Numbered from the stretch's first letter, positions 48,214 to 59,674 are shown. The stretch is 64,000 nt of DNA from Pseudomonadota bacterium (GCA_029779475.1 JAKPAN010000033.1:17054-81053); one strand, 5' to 3'. Notes: generated by a model not told the origin, from the letters alone. Numbers and translations: made by a program.

Positions 48214-49430
48214 CGACGCGTCGCGGCGCGACGGGAACGGCTCGCCACCGCGCGGCCGCGCGGGGCGCATCGACGCCCGCGCAATCGGCATCGCGCTACG
48301 AATCCGTCGCGCTCGTGCTGCAAGGCGGCGGCGCACTCGGCGCCTATCAATGCGGCGTCTACGAGGCGCTGCACGAGGCCGGCATCCAGCCGACCTGGTT
48401 CGCGGGCACGTCGATCGGCGCAATCAACGCGGCGATCATCGCCGGCAACGCGCCGGCCGATCGCATCGACCGCCTGCGCGAATTCTGGACGACGGTCTGC
48501 GAACCGGCCGGATCGCTGTCGTGGTTCGCGAACCTCGCCACGCAGGCGTCGAACTGGTTGCCGCCGAGCGCGCCGCTCAATGTCTGGATGAACCTGCTCG
48601 GCGCGTTCGGCGCGCTCGCACAGGGCCAGCGCGGTTTCTTCGAGCCGCGCCCGTTTCCACCGGTCCTGTTCGCCGACGGCAGCGCGCAGGCGACGAGCTT
48701 TTACGACACGGCGCCGTTGCGCGCGACGCTCGAACGCCTCGTCGATTTCGACCGCCTCAACCACGACAGCGTGCGCCTGTCGGTCGGCGCCGCCAACGTG
48801 CGCACGGGCAACTTCCGCTATTTCGATTCGGCGCAGGAAACAATCCGCGTCGAGCACATCATGGCTTCCGGCGCGCTGCCGCCCGCGTTTCCCGCGGTCG
48901 TCGTCGACGGCGAGCACTACTGGGACGGCGGCCTCGTCTCCAACACGCCGCTCGAATACCTGCTCGAAGCCGCGCCGCGGCTGGACACGCTGGTCATGCA
49001 GGTCGACCTGTGGAGCGCGCGCGGCGCGCTGCCGAACACGCTCGCCGACGCACTCGAACGCACCAAGGACATCCAGTATTCGAGCCGCACGCGGCTGGCC
49101 ACGGACGTCGTCTCGGCGCAGCAGAAATTGCGCAACGCGCTCGCCGAACTGCTCGAACGCAGCGATCGCGACCGGCTGCCGCCCGCGCTGCTCGCCGATC
49201 TCCAACCGTGGCTGTGCGACCGCGTGTTCAACATCGTCCACCTCATCTACCGCGCCAAGCCGTATGAGGAGCAATACAAGGACTACGCGTTCGGCGCGAC
49301 GACGATGCGCGAGCATTGGGCGAGCGGACGCGACGACATGCAGCGCACCTTGCAGCGCCCGGAGTTCTTCGTGCGGCCCGCGCGCGGCCTCGGCGTCGTC
49401 ACCCACGACATTCATCGCGGCGAACGCTGA
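48210..49430 (+). CDS. Patatin-like phospholipase/esterase with DUF3734-type C-terminal region
   Basis: This 406-residue protein has a patatin domain: oxyanion loop [14 protein letters not shown] (about residues 37–50), nucleophile S68 in AGTSIGAIN and catalytic D239 in [11 protein letters not shown]. The last ~130 residues ([24 protein letters not shown]...) resemble the DUF3734 extension often found in this family. It should hydrolyse acyl esters in the cytoplasm; the substrate could be phospholipid or a polyester. Translational coupling to the 3-hydroxybutyrate dehydrogenase favours a storage-polymer or short hydroxyacyl role, but this is inference. Confidence 0.88.
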   Translation: MTTRRGATGTARHRAAARGASTPAQSASRYESVALVLQGGGALGAYQCGVYEALHEAGIQPTWFAGTSIGAINAAIIAGNAPADRIDRLREFWTTVCEPAGSLSWFANLATQASNWLPPSAPLNVWMNLLGAFGALAQGQRGFFEPRPFPPVLFADGSAQATSFYDTAPLRATLERLVDFDRLNHDSVRLSVGAANVRTGNFRYFDSAQETIRVEHIMASGALPPAFPAVVVDGEHYWDGGLVSNTPLEYLLEAAPRLDTLVMQVDLWSARGALPNTLADALERTKDIQYSSRTRLATDVVSAQQKLRNALAELLERSDRDRLPPALLADLQPWLCDRVFNIVHLIYRAKPYEEQYKDYAFGATTMREHWASGRDDMQRTLQRPEFFVRPARGLGVVTHDIHRGER

Positions 49431-49549
49431 CGCGTGGGGCGAGCACGCCCCTTCAAGAGAAGGGTTGGGCGGTGATGGTTTTCCCGCAAGGTCTTCGCAA
49501 AAACTTCGATGTGCGTGCAAGCGCGCCCGCCGCGCGCGATCATCGCCGC

Positions 49550-49873
49550 ATGGATCACGACTTCATCGCTCGCCTTCGCGCGCAACTCGGCGGCCCGCGC
49601 GACGGCGCGTTGCTGCGCTATTCGCTCGGCAACGCGCTGCTCGCGCACGGCGACACCACCGGTGCCGTCGTCGCGCTGCGCGAAGCGCTCGACTTCGACC
49701 CGCATTATTCGGCGGCATGGAAGACGCTCGGCCGCGCACTCGCGCAAGGCGGCGATGCGCTCGCCGCGATCGATGCCTACGAACGCGGCATCGCTGTCGC
49801 GCAGTCGCGCGGCGACGTGCAGGCGGCGAAGGAAATGAGCGTGTTCCTCGCGCGCCTGCGCAAGGCGCCGTGA
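49550..49873 (+). CDS. Small TPR-repeat protein
   Basis: This 107-residue protein has about two tetratricopeptide repeats (LRYSLGNALLAHGDTTGAVVALREALDFDP and AAWKTLGRALAQGGDALAAIDAYERGI). It has no signal peptide or membrane helix. Such small TPR proteins serve as protein-binding adaptors; no partner is evident. The stop overlaps the start of the next gene (GTGA), so the two are likely co-translated. Confidence 0.8.
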   Translation: MDHDFIARLRAQLGGPRDGALLRYSLGNALLAHGDTTGAVVALREALDFDPHYSAAWKTLGRALAQGGDALAAIDAYERGIAVAQSRGDVQAAKEMSVFLARLRKAP

Positions 49874-50466
49874 GCGTACGCAGCGGGCTGATCCTCGCGC
49901 TGGCGCTTGCCGGCGCGCTGAACTGGGTCGTGCATCGGCCGATCGCGCGCGCCGACGGCATGCTCGTCGCCGCCGATCCTGCGCAGACCGCGCCGCGCGA
50001 CGCCGCAACGATCGCGCGCGGCGACTACACACTCAAACCGCTCGCCGACTACGCCATCGAGGCGCGCGTACTGTCGCGCGCCGAGTATTCGTTCGACGCC
50101 GGCAGCGCGCTGTCGCCGACCGACTTCGCACTCGGTTGGCGGGGCATGTCCGACAGCGCGGTGATCGCGCAACTCGACATCGAGCAGTCCGCACGCTTCT
50201 TCAGTTATCACTGGCGCAACGAACCGCCGCTGCCGCCCGCGGACATCGTGCGTTCCAGCGCGAACGTGCACCTGATTCCGGCCGATGCCGGCGTGAAGCG
50301 ATCGCTCGATCGCGTTCGCGTCGGCACGATCGTCACGTTGCGCGGCCAGCTCGTCGAAGCGACGCGCGCCGATGGCTGGCGCTGGGTCAGTTCGCTCACG
50401 CGCGAGGACACCGGGGCGGGCGCTTGCGAACTCATGCTCGTGCGCGAGGTCGAGCGGCGCGACTGA
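49870..50466 (+). CDS. Unknown exported or membrane-anchored protein
   Basis: This 198-residue protein starts at GTG (49870), overlapping the TPR gene's stop. A hydrophobic N-terminal segment (LILALALAGALNWVV) is a signal peptide or anchor. The rest is an uncharacterised domain. YTLKPLADYAIEARVLSRAEYSFDAGSALSPTDFALGWRGMSD recalls families that sit beside membrane or polysaccharide genes, but I do not recognise it firmly. It is followed 59 bases later by the Ser/Thr kinase gene on the same strand. Confidence 0.72.
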   Translation: MSVRSGLILALALAGALNWVVHRPIARADGMLVAADPAQTAPRDAATIARGDYTLKPLADYAIEARVLSRAEYSFDAGSALSPTDFALGWRGMSDSAVIAQLDIEQSARFFSYHWRNEPPLPPADIVRSSANVHLIPADAGVKRSLDRVRVGTIVTLRGQLVEATRADGWRWVSSLTREDTGAGACELMLVREVERRD

Positions 50467-50525
50467 TCGCGCGTTGCTGCCGCGATGTGGCAGCATCGCC
50501 TCCAGGGGCTGGGGGAAAGCGATCC

Positions 50526-52934
50526 ATGAACGAGGCGCGCGTCGACGACGAACCGATGTACATCGGGCCGTACCGCATTGTCGGTTTGCTGGGCGAGGGC
50601 GGCATGGGCCGCGTCTATCTCGCGCGCGAATCGCATCCGGCGCGCGATGTCGCGCTCAAGGTCGTGCGCGGCGCTTCGCCGAGCCTCATCGCGCGCCTGC
50701 GCCGCGAGATCGAGACGCTCGCCGGGCTCGAACATCCCGGCATCGCGCGCCTGTATGCGGCGGGCGAGGCACGTGTCGACGGCACCGAAGCGCCATGGCT
50801 GGCCATGGAATACGTGCGCGGCGTCGAGTTGCTCGACCATGTGCGGCGCGAAGGCAGCGATCTCGCCGCGCGACTGCGCTTGCTCGTCGCGATCGCGCGC
50901 GCCGTGCAGTTCGCGCACGAGCGCGGCGTGATCCATCGCGACCTCAAGCCCGCCAATGTCCTCGTGGACGCGGAAGGCCGTCCGAAGATCCTCGACTTCG
51001 GCGTCGCGCACCGCGAGGGCGGCGACGGCGCGACGCTGACGCTCGCCGGCCAAGTGCTCGGCACGCTGCCGTACATGAGCCCCGAGCAGCTCGGCGGCGG
51101 CGACCGCAGCGCCGATGCGCGCAGCGATCTGTACTCGCTTGGCGTGATCGCCTACGAACTCGTCGGCGGACGCCTGCCGCACCCGCGCCTGAGCACTTCG
51201 ACGCTGTTCGAGGCGCTCGACATCCTGCGCCACGAGGCACCGCCGCCGCTGTCGCGCGTGGCGACGGCCGCGCGCGGCGATCTCGATACCGTGGTCATGA
51301 AGGCGCTGGCGCAGGAGCCGGCGCAGCGCTACGCCAGCGTCGCCGCGTTCGCCGATGACCTCGAACGCGTGCTCGCGCATCGTCCGGTCGCGGCGCGGCC
51401 GCCGACGCTGCGCTATCGCGCCGCTCGCTTCGTGCGCCGGCATCGCGCGCTCAGCGCGGCCGCGGCGATCGTGTTCCTCGCGCTCGCTGCGGCGACGACG
51501 GTGTCGCTGCGCTTCGCGCTGTCCGAGCGCGAGGCGCACGCGCAGGCCGAACAGCGCGCGCGGGAAAGCGCCGCCGTCAACGCCTTCCTGCAGCGCATGC
51601 TGGCGTCGGCGAATCCGGAATCGACCGGCGGGCGCAGCCCGAGCGTGGCCCAGGTCGTCGACGGCGCCGAGCGCGATCTGGATGGCCTCGCTGCGCAGCC
51701 CGACGTGCAGCGCGCCGTCGCGGCGACGCTGGCCTCCACGCGGCGCGCGCTTGGCGACTACAAGGCGGCGCTCGCGCTGAGCGACCGTGCATTGGCGTTC
51801 GCCGCCACCGACCTGCCCGAGCAACGCCGGAATCGCCTGCGCGAGCGCGCGACGATCCTGATCGAGCTGTCGCGTTTCGACGAGGCGCGCAAGGCGCTGG
51901 CGGAAGCGCGCGCCGCGTGGCCCGATGCGCCGCTGGCAGCACGCATGGATCTCGACCTGGAAGACACCCGCGTCGACTCCGATGCCGGCGATTTCGATGC
52001 CGCCGAACGCGGCCTGCGCGCGCTGCTCGACGCCGCGGGCCGTCTCGATCCGGCGCGCGTCGCCGCCGATCGCGATGTGCAGACGACGGTGGCGACGGCG
52101 CGCAGCAGCCTGTCCACGCTGCTGCGCGAAAGCGGCCGCCTCGACGAGGCCGAGACGCTCACGCGCGAGGTGCTGCAATGGCGTCGCGCCGTCTTCGGCG
52201 AACGCGCGCCGACCACGTTGACCAGCCGCCACAACCTGGCCCTGATCCTCGCCGCGCGCGGCGCCCACGCCGCCGCGGAAAGCGAAGCGCGCGCCACCCT
52301 CGCGCTGCAGCGCGAAGTGCTCGGCGAGAACCATTCCAGCACCCTCACGACGTGGCAGACGCTGGCCAACATCCTCGTTCCGGAGGGCAAGCTCGACGAG
52401 GCGGAGGCCGCGGCGCGTACGTCGATGCAAGGCTTCGAGCGCGAAGCGGGCGAGGATCACGTGCAGACGCTGGCGGCGATGAATTCCCTCGCCTACATCC
52501 TCGAGGAGCGCCATCGCGTGGACGATGCGGAGGCGCTGTACCGGCGCATCATCGCGATCCAGCAGCGCGCCGGCAGCCGTCATCCGTCGGCGTTCGCGCC
52601 ACGCAACAACCTCGCCATGCTGCTCATGGACGCGGGCCGGCTCGACGCCGCGCAGCGTGAATTCGCCAGCCTCGTCGACGACGCGCGCGCGACGGTCGGG
52701 CCGGATCATCTGATGACCGCGATCTTCACCAGCAATCACGGCTTGTGCCTGACGCGGATGAACCGTCTGGCCGAGGCGCGCACGACGCTGGAAACGGCGC
52801 ACGCGCAGTTGCGCACGCTCGTCGGCGACGACCACGCGCGCACCCGCGCCGCGGCCGAACGGCTGGCCGCTGTCTACGAGCGCCTCGGCGATCGCGACAC
52901 GGCGCGGGCGCTGCGCCCGCGGGACGCGACATGA
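50526..52934 (+). CDS. Membrane Ser/Thr protein kinase with periplasmic TPR-like sensor region
   Basis: In this 802-residue protein, residues 14–290 form a Hanks-type kinase domain with the glycine loop GEGGMGRVYLA, K45, HRDLKPANV with catalytic D139, DFG at 157–159 and the APE-like SPEQL. One membrane helix at about 305–325 (AAAAIVFLALAAATTVSL) follows. The remaining ~470 residues contain repeated LxxAExxxR and DHxxTxxxxxxLAxxL units of tetratricopeptide type. If the topology is as usual, the TPR part is periplasmic and could bind a ligand or protein. The gene overlaps the histidine kinase gene (ATGA). GGGGGAAAG precedes the start. Confidence 0.9.
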   Translation: MNEARVDDEPMYIGPYRIVGLLGEGGMGRVYLARESHPARDVALKVVRGASPSLIARLRREIETLAGLEHPGIARLYAAGEARVDGTEAPWLAMEYVRGVELLDHVRREGSDLAARLRLLVAIARAVQFAHERGVIHRDLKPANVLVDAEGRPKILDFGVAHREGGDGATLTLAGQVLGTLPYMSPEQLGGGDRSADARSDLYSLGVIAYELVGGRLPHPRLSTSTLFEALDILRHEAPPPLSRVATAARGDLDTVVMKALAQEPAQRYASVAAFADDLERVLAHRPVAARPPTLRYRAARFVRRHRALSAAAAIVFLALAAATTVSLRFALSEREAHAQAEQRARESAAVNAFLQRMLASANPESTGGRSPSVAQVVDGAERDLDGLAAQPDVQRAVAATLASTRRALGDYKAALALSDRALAFAATDLPEQRRNRLRERATILIELSRFDEARKALAEARAAWPDAPLAARMDLDLEDTRVDSDAGDFDAAERGLRALLDAAGRLDPARVAADRDVQTTVATARSSLSTLLRESGRLDEAETLTREVLQWRRAVFGERAPTTLTSRHNLALILAARGAHAAAESEARATLALQREVLGENHSSTLTTWQTLANILVPEGKLDEAEAAARTSMQGFEREAGEDHVQTLAAMNSLAYILEERHRVDDAEALYRRIIAIQQRAGSRHPSAFAPRNNLAMLLMDAGRLDAAQREFASLVDDARATVGPDHLMTAIFTSNHGLCLTRMNRLAEARTTLETAHAQLRTLVGDDHARTRAAAERLAAVYERLGDRDTARALRPRDAT

Positions 52935-53656
52935 GCATCGTATCGGCCGCCGTGGCGCTCGCGGCGTTGACGCTGGCCGCGGCCGGTGTCGTGCAGGCGC
53001 TGCGGATGCGCCGCCTGCTCGCCGCCGAACGCACGCAAGCCGCGGCCCGCCTCGCCGAGCGCGAGGCGTTGGCACGCGAGCAAGCCGTCGCCGCCGAACG
53101 CGAACGCATCTACGCCGACCTGCACGACGACCTCGGCGCGCGGCTGCTCGGCCTCGTCCACGAAGCATCGACACCGCAGCAGGCCGACCGCGCTCGCGCG
53201 TTGCTGCAGGATCTGCGCGACGTCGTCACCCGCTCGCGTGGCACGCCCGGCACGCTCGGCGACGTGCTCGCCGACATCCGTGCCGAAACCGCGCAGCGAC
53301 TCGCGGCCGTCGGCGTCGGCTTCGACTGGAGCCTCGCCGACGATTTGCCCGACCCCGCCCTCGACACCGGTCGCGCGCTGCACCTGTACCGCATCGTGCG
53401 CGAGGCGGTCAGCAACGTGATTCGTCATGCGCATGCGCGGCACGTGCGCGTGCGCGTGGCCGTGCGCGAGGCGCAGCTCCGCCTCGAACTGACCGACGAC
53501 GGCAGCGGCGCCGGCGTCGACGCGCCCCTTGCCGGCGCCGGGCTGCGCGGCATGCGCGAGCGTGCGGCCGAACTGGCTGGAGACATCCATTGGAAGCCCG
53601 GCACCGCCGGCGGCACCAAGGTGTTGCTGACGATGCCGCTCGCGGCGTCCTCATGA
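52931..53656 (+). CDS. NarL-family sensor histidine kinase, minimal form
   Basis: This 241-residue protein has one N-terminal membrane helix (residues 3–24), a short coiled coil, a HisKA_3 dimerisation domain with H65 in YADLHDDLGARLLGL, and an ATPase domain with EAVSNVIRHAHA, the DDGSGAG box and GLRGMRERA. There is no recognisable sensor domain. Input probably comes from a partner protein, and the preceding gene for a TPR-bearing Ser/Thr kinase is the obvious candidate. Both ends overlap neighbouring genes by ATGA, giving a kinase–kinase–regulator operon. Confidence 0.9.
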   Translation: MSIVSAAVALAALTLAAAGVVQALRMRRLLAAERTQAAARLAEREALAREQAVAAERERIYADLHDDLGARLLGLVHEASTPQQADRARALLQDLRDVVTRSRGTPGTLGDVLADIRAETAQRLAAVGVGFDWSLADDLPDPALDTGRALHLYRIVREAVSNVIRHAHARHVRVRVAVREAQLRLELTDDGSGAGVDAPLAGAGLRGMRERAAELAGDIHWKPGTAGGTKVLLTMPLAASS

Positions 53657-54282
53657 GCGGTTTTGCGCGCGCGCTGATCGTCGACGACCTGGCGTCGAGC
53701 CGCGACTGGCTCGCCTGCGCGACGACGCTCGCGTTCCCCGGCATCGCGATCGCGCAGGCGGCGACGCTGGCGCAGGCGATGCCGCTGTGCGAGCCGCCGC
53801 CGCCGCTCGCGTTGATCGACCTCGGTTTGCCCGATGGCTCCGGTATTCGCCTGATCGAGCATCTGCATCCGCACGGCGCCTTGTGCATCGTCGCGACCGT
53901 GTTCGACGACGACGCGCATCTGTTTCCGGCGTTGCATGCCGGCGCGCAAGGCTACGTGCTCAAGGATCAGACGCCGGAAGCGCTCGCCGCGATGCTGGGC
54001 GGGATCGCCGCCGGTCAACCGCCACTGTCGCCGTCGATTGCGCGTCGCCTGCTTCGGCATTTCCAGCCCGCGGCGCCGGCCGAGAATGCGCTGACCGCGC
54101 GCGAGACCGAGGTGCTGCGCCTGATCGCCAAAGGAATGAGCATCGGCGAATCGGCGGATCTGCTCGGCTTGTCGCGCCATACCGTCGCGGGCTACCTCAA
54201 GGACATCTATCGCAAGCTCGCCGTCGGCTCGCGTGCCGAAGCGACCCTCGAGGCGATGCGGCGCGGACTGGTCGCGCCGTAG
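53653..54282 (+). CDS. NarL/FixJ-family response regulator
   Basis: This 209-residue protein has an N-terminal receiver domain with D11–D12, phospho-acceptor D56 (LIDLGLPDGSG) and the conserved Lys in YVLKDQT. A C-terminal LuxR-type helix-turn-helix follows (LTARETEVLRLIAKGMSIGESADLLGLSRHTVAGYLKDIYRKL, about 145–187). It is the partner of the histidine kinase whose gene overlaps its start. Target genes are unknown; the IPTL-CTERM-type protein gene on the opposite strand is the immediate neighbour. Confidence 0.93.
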   Translation: MSGFARALIVDDLASSRDWLACATTLAFPGIAIAQAATLAQAMPLCEPPPPLALIDLGLPDGSGIRLIEHLHPHGALCIVATVFDDDAHLFPALHAGAQGYVLKDQTPEALAAMLGGIAAGQPPLSPSIARRLLRHFQPAAPAENALTARETEVLRLIAKGMSIGESADLLGLSRHTVAGYLKDIYRKLAVGSRAEATLEAMRRGLVAP

Positions 54283-54414
54283 GGAACATCCGGTTCCGAA
54301 CGGCGGCGAGCGAAGAGACGGAGAACGGCTCAGGCGATCTCGCCGTCTTCTCCCGGAAATGAGGGCCTTCCGTGGCCTGTGCAACTCCGTTCGAGGGCGC
54401 AGCGATATTCCGGA

Positions 54415-55251
54415 TCAGGCCGTCTGACGACGCGAACGCCAACCGATCAGCACGAGCGTCGCCGCAAGCAGGGCGAGCGTGGTCGAGCCCAGGGTCGGGA
54501 CCGCTGTCGGCGACGCGGGATTGCCGCCGCCACCGCCGCCGACCTGCGAAGAGCCGAAGCCGTCCACGTACACGTAGCCGCCGTGCGCGCCGAGCGAGCA
54601 GTCCGCGGCGACGACGGTCAGTTCGACTTGCTGTCCGATCGCGCTGGCCGGCAGCACCGCGTCCACGTTCTGGAATTCGAGGTACTTCCAGTTGCCGGTT
54701 CCGGTCTTGAACTGCACGCCGGCCTGGCCCGAATACGCGAACTGCTCGAACAGCACGCTGTTGTCGGCGAGGTTCTTGACCACGACATAGAAGTACGGCT
54801 GCTGTTCCGGCGAGTGGTTCGGATCGTCGAGCACGGGCGCGAAGGCGAAGCGGATGTGCGGCAGGCCGTCGAGCGGATCGACGTCGGCGTTGCTCACGGT
54901 GTCGGTCTGGCGCAGCGTCGTGACCAGCGCGCCGCCGCCTTCGTCGTTGAGCTTGGCCGTGCTCTGGCCTACGCGCGGCAATACGATCGTCGGCGCGCGC
55001 GGGTCGACGGTGCCGGGGCCGACGATCGTGGCGGGCCCGGCGGCGCCGAGGTTGATCTGCACGCTGGCGCTGGTGAACGGCGGCGCGCCGGCCAGCCCCG
55101 GATTGGTGCCGCCGCCGAGCGTCCAGCCGGTGAACGAGCCGTTCTCGAAGCCGCCGTTCTGGAAGATCGCGAAGGCGGGCGAAGACAGCGAAACCAGGCC
55201 GGCGACGAGGGCGACGCGCAGCAAAGCGGGAAGAGGGCGTACGAGGGACAT
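54415..55251 (-). CDS. Secreted protein with IPTL-CTERM-like C-terminal sorting signal
   Basis: This 278-residue protein has a signal peptide (LVAGLVSLSSPAFA-IF). The mature domain starts NGGFENGSFTGWTLGGG, a beta-sandwich opening common in PEP-CTERM-type 'choice-of-anchor' proteins. A glycine linker (VGGGGGGNPAS) follows. The C-terminus is PTAVPTLGSTTLALLAATLVL then GWRSRR, a short Pro-Thr-Leu motif, one membrane helix and a basic end. That tripartite tail matches the IPTL-CTERM class, in which I/V-PTL replaces PEP. It would be processed at the inner membrane and exported to the surface or matrix. The sorting enzyme is not in the window. Confidence 0.78.
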   Translation of the reverse strand: MSLVRPLPALLRVALVAGLVSLSSPAFAIFQNGGFENGSFTGWTLGGGTNPGLAGAPPFTSASVQINLGAAGPATIVGPGTVDPRAPTIVLPRVGQSTAKLNDEGGGALVTTLRQTDTVSNADVDPLDGLPHIRFAFAPVLDDPNHSPEQQPYFYVVVKNLADNSVLFEQFAYSGQAGVQFKTGTGNWKYLEFQNVDAVLPASAIGQQVELTVVAADCSLGAHGGYVYVDGFGSSQVGGGGGGNPASPTAVPTLGSTTLALLAATLVLIGWRSRRQTA

Positions 55252-55278
55252 GGGACGGACTCCGCGGTGGAAAGAGGT

Positions 55279-55719
55279 TCAGCCGCCGGCGGCTTGCCGC
55301 GGCGTGGTGTCGTGATGGAGGGTGGCGGGCGGCTGCGCCGCGGCGGCCGCAGTCAACAGCGCGTCGCGCTCGGCGCTTGGGGCGTCGGCGGCGAGGTCGA
55401 ACGCCAACACTTCCGCCTTCGCCGTTCCGAGCGAAGACAGGCGCAGCGCACGTGCCAGGCACGGACGCCCGCCGGTGCAGGGCTGTGCGTGCGTCGTCGC
55501 AAGAACCTGTTGTCGCCACTGTTCGATGGCCGTTGCGGGCGTGCCGGCGACGAACACCGCGACATGCTCGAACCGGGAATCCGGGCCGATCGTCTGGCGT
55601 CCCGCGGCGGGTGTCGACAGCGCGCCGGCGAACCCATACGCGGCCGCCAGCGCGAGCCCGGCGGACGCCAGCGCGAGACGGCGCGGGCGCAGCCGCGGCG
55701 CGATGATCTGGATCGACAT
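55279..55719 (-). CDS. Unknown small protein with N-terminal membrane segment
   Basis: This 146-residue protein begins with a basic stretch followed by a hydrophobic helix (LALASAGLALAAAYGFAGAL) acting as signal or anchor. The rest is Ala-rich with two Cys (QPCTGGRPC) that could form a disulfide. No family is recognised. It lies 27 bases upstream of the IPTL-CTERM-type gene on the same strand, so the two may form an operon. Confidence 0.6.
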   Translation of the reverse strand: MSIQIIAPRLRPRRLALASAGLALAAAYGFAGALSTPAAGRQTIGPDSRFEHVAVFVAGTPATAIEQWRQQVLATTHAQPCTGGRPCLARALRLSSLGTAKAEVLAFDLAADAPSAERDALLTAAAAAQPPATLHHDTTPRQAAGG

Positions 55720-56112
55720 GTCACTCCCCCTGACGGCCCAGGCGCGACGAGAGCGCACCTTCCGATGCGCTGATGCTAGGAGCGGGTCCGGCGCCGCTGT
55801 ACCCCCCGAACGCGGGGTTTCCTTCGCACGCGAAACCTTTGTGGCGTTGTCGCGCAAGGCATTGGTGCGCTCGAACGGGCACGGCGCGCGCTACGCGGGC
55901 TGCCATCTTGTCTCGTGGCGGATGTCTTCGCCTTTTTCTCAGTCGCCACGGACACGGGCGCATCCGTCCATCGCTTCAGCGTCGTCGGGCTCGCTCTGCG
56001 CCGAGCCGATCGCGGGTTCGCCGACGGCAGGCAAACCTGGACGCCGCCGGAGCGCGGAAGCCGATACTTTGATTGCGGCGCAATCAGCGCGAGACGATCC
56101 GGCGGGTCTGGT
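55720..56112. other. Gene-free stretch between the small protein and the acyltransferase gene
   Basis: Both flanking genes read on the minus strand. The stretch contains a short CCCCGAACGCGGGG-like hairpin (about 55804–55817), but no gene with a credible start, domain or ribosome site on either strand. It presumably carries the promoter of the 55.3–55.7 kb gene. Confidence 0.4.
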
Positions 56113-57081
56113 TCAATCGCGAAGCGTTTCGACGCCGCCTTGCGGAAGGGTGTTTCCAATTCCGTCCACGGAGTCTTCTCCGCTTGGCCGGACGGTCGCG
56201 TTCGGCCACCGTTTGTACGTCCATTGGTACTGCGTGAAGGCGAGCTTCACGCAGTCCTCGACGCCGCGATTGAGCGCCGCGCAGGCAAGGTGCGTGTCGG
56301 CATCGGCGATGCCGTCCGGCGCGGGCAGGAAATGCAGGCGATAACCTTCGCCGCGCGGCAGGCGTTCGGCGAAGGCGAAGACGACCGTCGCGCCGGTGCG
56401 TTCGGCGAGGCGCGGCAGCAGCACCATCGTCGGCGCGGGGACGCCGAAGAACGGCGCGTCGACACCTTCGCCGGCGCGCGGTTGCTGGTCGGGCAGGATG
56501 CCGACCATGCCGCCGGCGGCAAGGCGTTTGTAGAGCGCGCGCACGCCGCTGCCTTCGGCGCGGATCTGTTCGACGGGCAGCGCGCCGCGCACGCGACGCA
56601 GCAGCGGTTCGAGCCAGGGCTGACGCGGCGGTCGATACAGGATCGCGAGCGGCCGCTGCGTCGCGAGCCAGTAGTTGAGCAGTTCCCAGCAGCCCAGGTG
56701 CGGTGCGGCGATGAGGATGCCGCGTCCGGCCGCGCAGGCATCGTCGAACCATTCGCGGCCGCGCACGTCGACCACGCGGCGCAGCGCCTTGTCCGGGCCG
56801 CCGCCCCAGATCGCGAGGATCTCGGCGGCCGAGCGGCCGGTCTCGACGACACATTTTTTCGCGACGGACTGTCTGGTTTCGGCGCTCTCTTGCGTTAATA
56901 CCAAGGCGAGGTTGCGTTCGGCGATGCGCCGCGAGCGCCCGCGCAGTGCCCAGGCGAGGCGGCCGAGCACGGCGCCGAGCGCGAGCACGGGACGCAACGG
57001 CAGCGCGCCGACGAGGCGCAAGCTCGCGTGGAGCAGCGCAACGGGCCAGTTGATCGGGGAGCTGGGCATGGGAGCGGCCAT
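56113..57081 (-). CDS. lpxL: Lipid A late acyltransferase, LpxL/HtrB family
   Basis: This protein of about 320 residues has an N-terminal membrane anchor region (LHASLRLVGALPLRPVLALGAVLG) and the acyltransferase motif HLGCWE (H-x4-E, about residue 128–133), the catalytic His/Glu pair of the lysophospholipid-acyltransferase superfamily. GILPDQQPRAGEGV and FGVPAPTMVLLPRLA match LpxL/HtrB. It would transfer a secondary acyl chain to lipid A at the inner membrane. The ATG at 57079–57081 is used; 57067–57069 is an equally plausible start. It is divergent from dtd. Confidence 0.88.
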   Translation of the reverse strand: MAAPMPSSPINWPVALLHASLRLVGALPLRPVLALGAVLGRLAWALRGRSRRIAERNLALVLTQESAETRQSVAKKCVVETGRSAAEILAIWGGGPDKALRRVVDVRGREWFDDACAAGRGILIAAPHLGCWELLNYWLATQRPLAILYRPPRQPWLEPLLRRVRGALPVEQIRAEGSGVRALYKRLAAGGMVGILPDQQPRAGEGVDAPFFGVPAPTMVLLPRLAERTGATVVFAFAERLPRGEGYRLHFLPAPDGIADADTHLACAALNRGVEDCVKLAFTQYQWTYKRWPNATVRPSGEDSVDGIGNTLPQGGVETLRD

Positions 57082-57191
57082 TGTAGGTGCGGCGCGTGGC
57101 GGCGTCGCAGCGGATCCAACGTGGAAAGCTTCGCCGTTGACGCAGGCGCAGCCGCGCGGCGACGATCGCACGCCCGTTTGCGGAGACGTCG

Positions 57192-57632
57192 ATGATTGCC
57201 TTGATCCAGCGCGTGAGCCGGGCGCGTGTCGACGTCGACACGCAGACGGTCGGCGCGATCGACGCGGGCCTGCTCGCGCTGATCGGCGTGCAGCCGGGCG
57301 ATGGCGAGGCGCAGGCGCAGCGATTGCTCGAACGCATCCTCGGTTATCGCGTCTTCGCCGATGGCGAGGGCCGCATGAACCGCTCGCTCGCGGACACCGG
57401 CGGCGGCCTGCTGCTCGTCTCGCAGTTCACGCTGGCGGCGGACACGAAATCGGGCACGCGGCCGGGTTTTTCGACTGCGGCGGCGCCGGAACAGGCCAGG
57501 GTCTGGTTCGACCGGCTCGTCGAATTGGCCCGCACGCGCCATGCCAGGGTGGAAATCGGCCGCTTCGGTGCCCATATGCAGGTGCATCTGGTCAACGACG
57601 GGCCGGTGACGTTCTGGCTCGAAGCGCGCTGA
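57192..57632 (+). CDS. dtd: D-aminoacyl-tRNA deacylase
   Basis: This 146-residue protein hydrolyses D-aminoacyl-tRNAs (and Gly-tRNA-Ala). Both active-site motifs are present: SQFTLAAD (about residues 77–84) and [10 protein letters not shown] near the C-terminus, where family members have NxGPxT and the cross-subunit GP motif. [11 protein letters not shown] is the usual start. It is the full expected size for this dimeric enzyme. rpoD follows on the same strand after 167 bases. Confidence 0.96.
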   Translation: MIALIQRVSRARVDVDTQTVGAIDAGLLALIGVQPGDGEAQAQRLLERILGYRVFADGEGRMNRSLADTGGGLLLVSQFTLAADTKSGTRPGFSTAAAPEQARVWFDRLVELARTRHARVEIGRFGAHMQVHLVNDGPVTFWLEAR

Positions 57633-57751
57633 GCGCGCCAGCCGCGCGGATTCGGTTGGCGAATTCGCACAAATTGGCACGCCGCGATGATCGGATCGGG
57701 CGCCATTTGACGCTTTTACTCCCGGCAGCCGGTCGCCCTTGACGGGCCTCC

Positions 57752-57757
57752 TATACT
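57752..57757 (+). promoter_or_regulatory. Candidate -10 element upstream of rpoD
   Basis: TATACT lies 43 bases before the rpoD start in a relatively AT-richer patch. No good -35 lies at the standard spacing. Two TTGACG copies occur at 57707–57712 and 57739–57744, but at unsuitable distances, so this call is tentative. Confidence 0.35.
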
Positions 57758-57799
57758 GCTTTTCCTTCGATACCTCGATCGCACTTTTCCGGAAATCCC

Positions 57800-59644
<1,845 letters not shown>

Positions 59645-59674
59645 GCGCCGCATCCCGGCATTGCTCCGCACGAA

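Noticed and set aside
55776..56159. Minus-strand frame of 127 codons between the small protein and the acyltransferase gene
   Set aside because: There is no ribosome site and no domain, the composition is Arg/Ser-rich like other shadow frames, and it overlaps the end of the acyltransferase gene.
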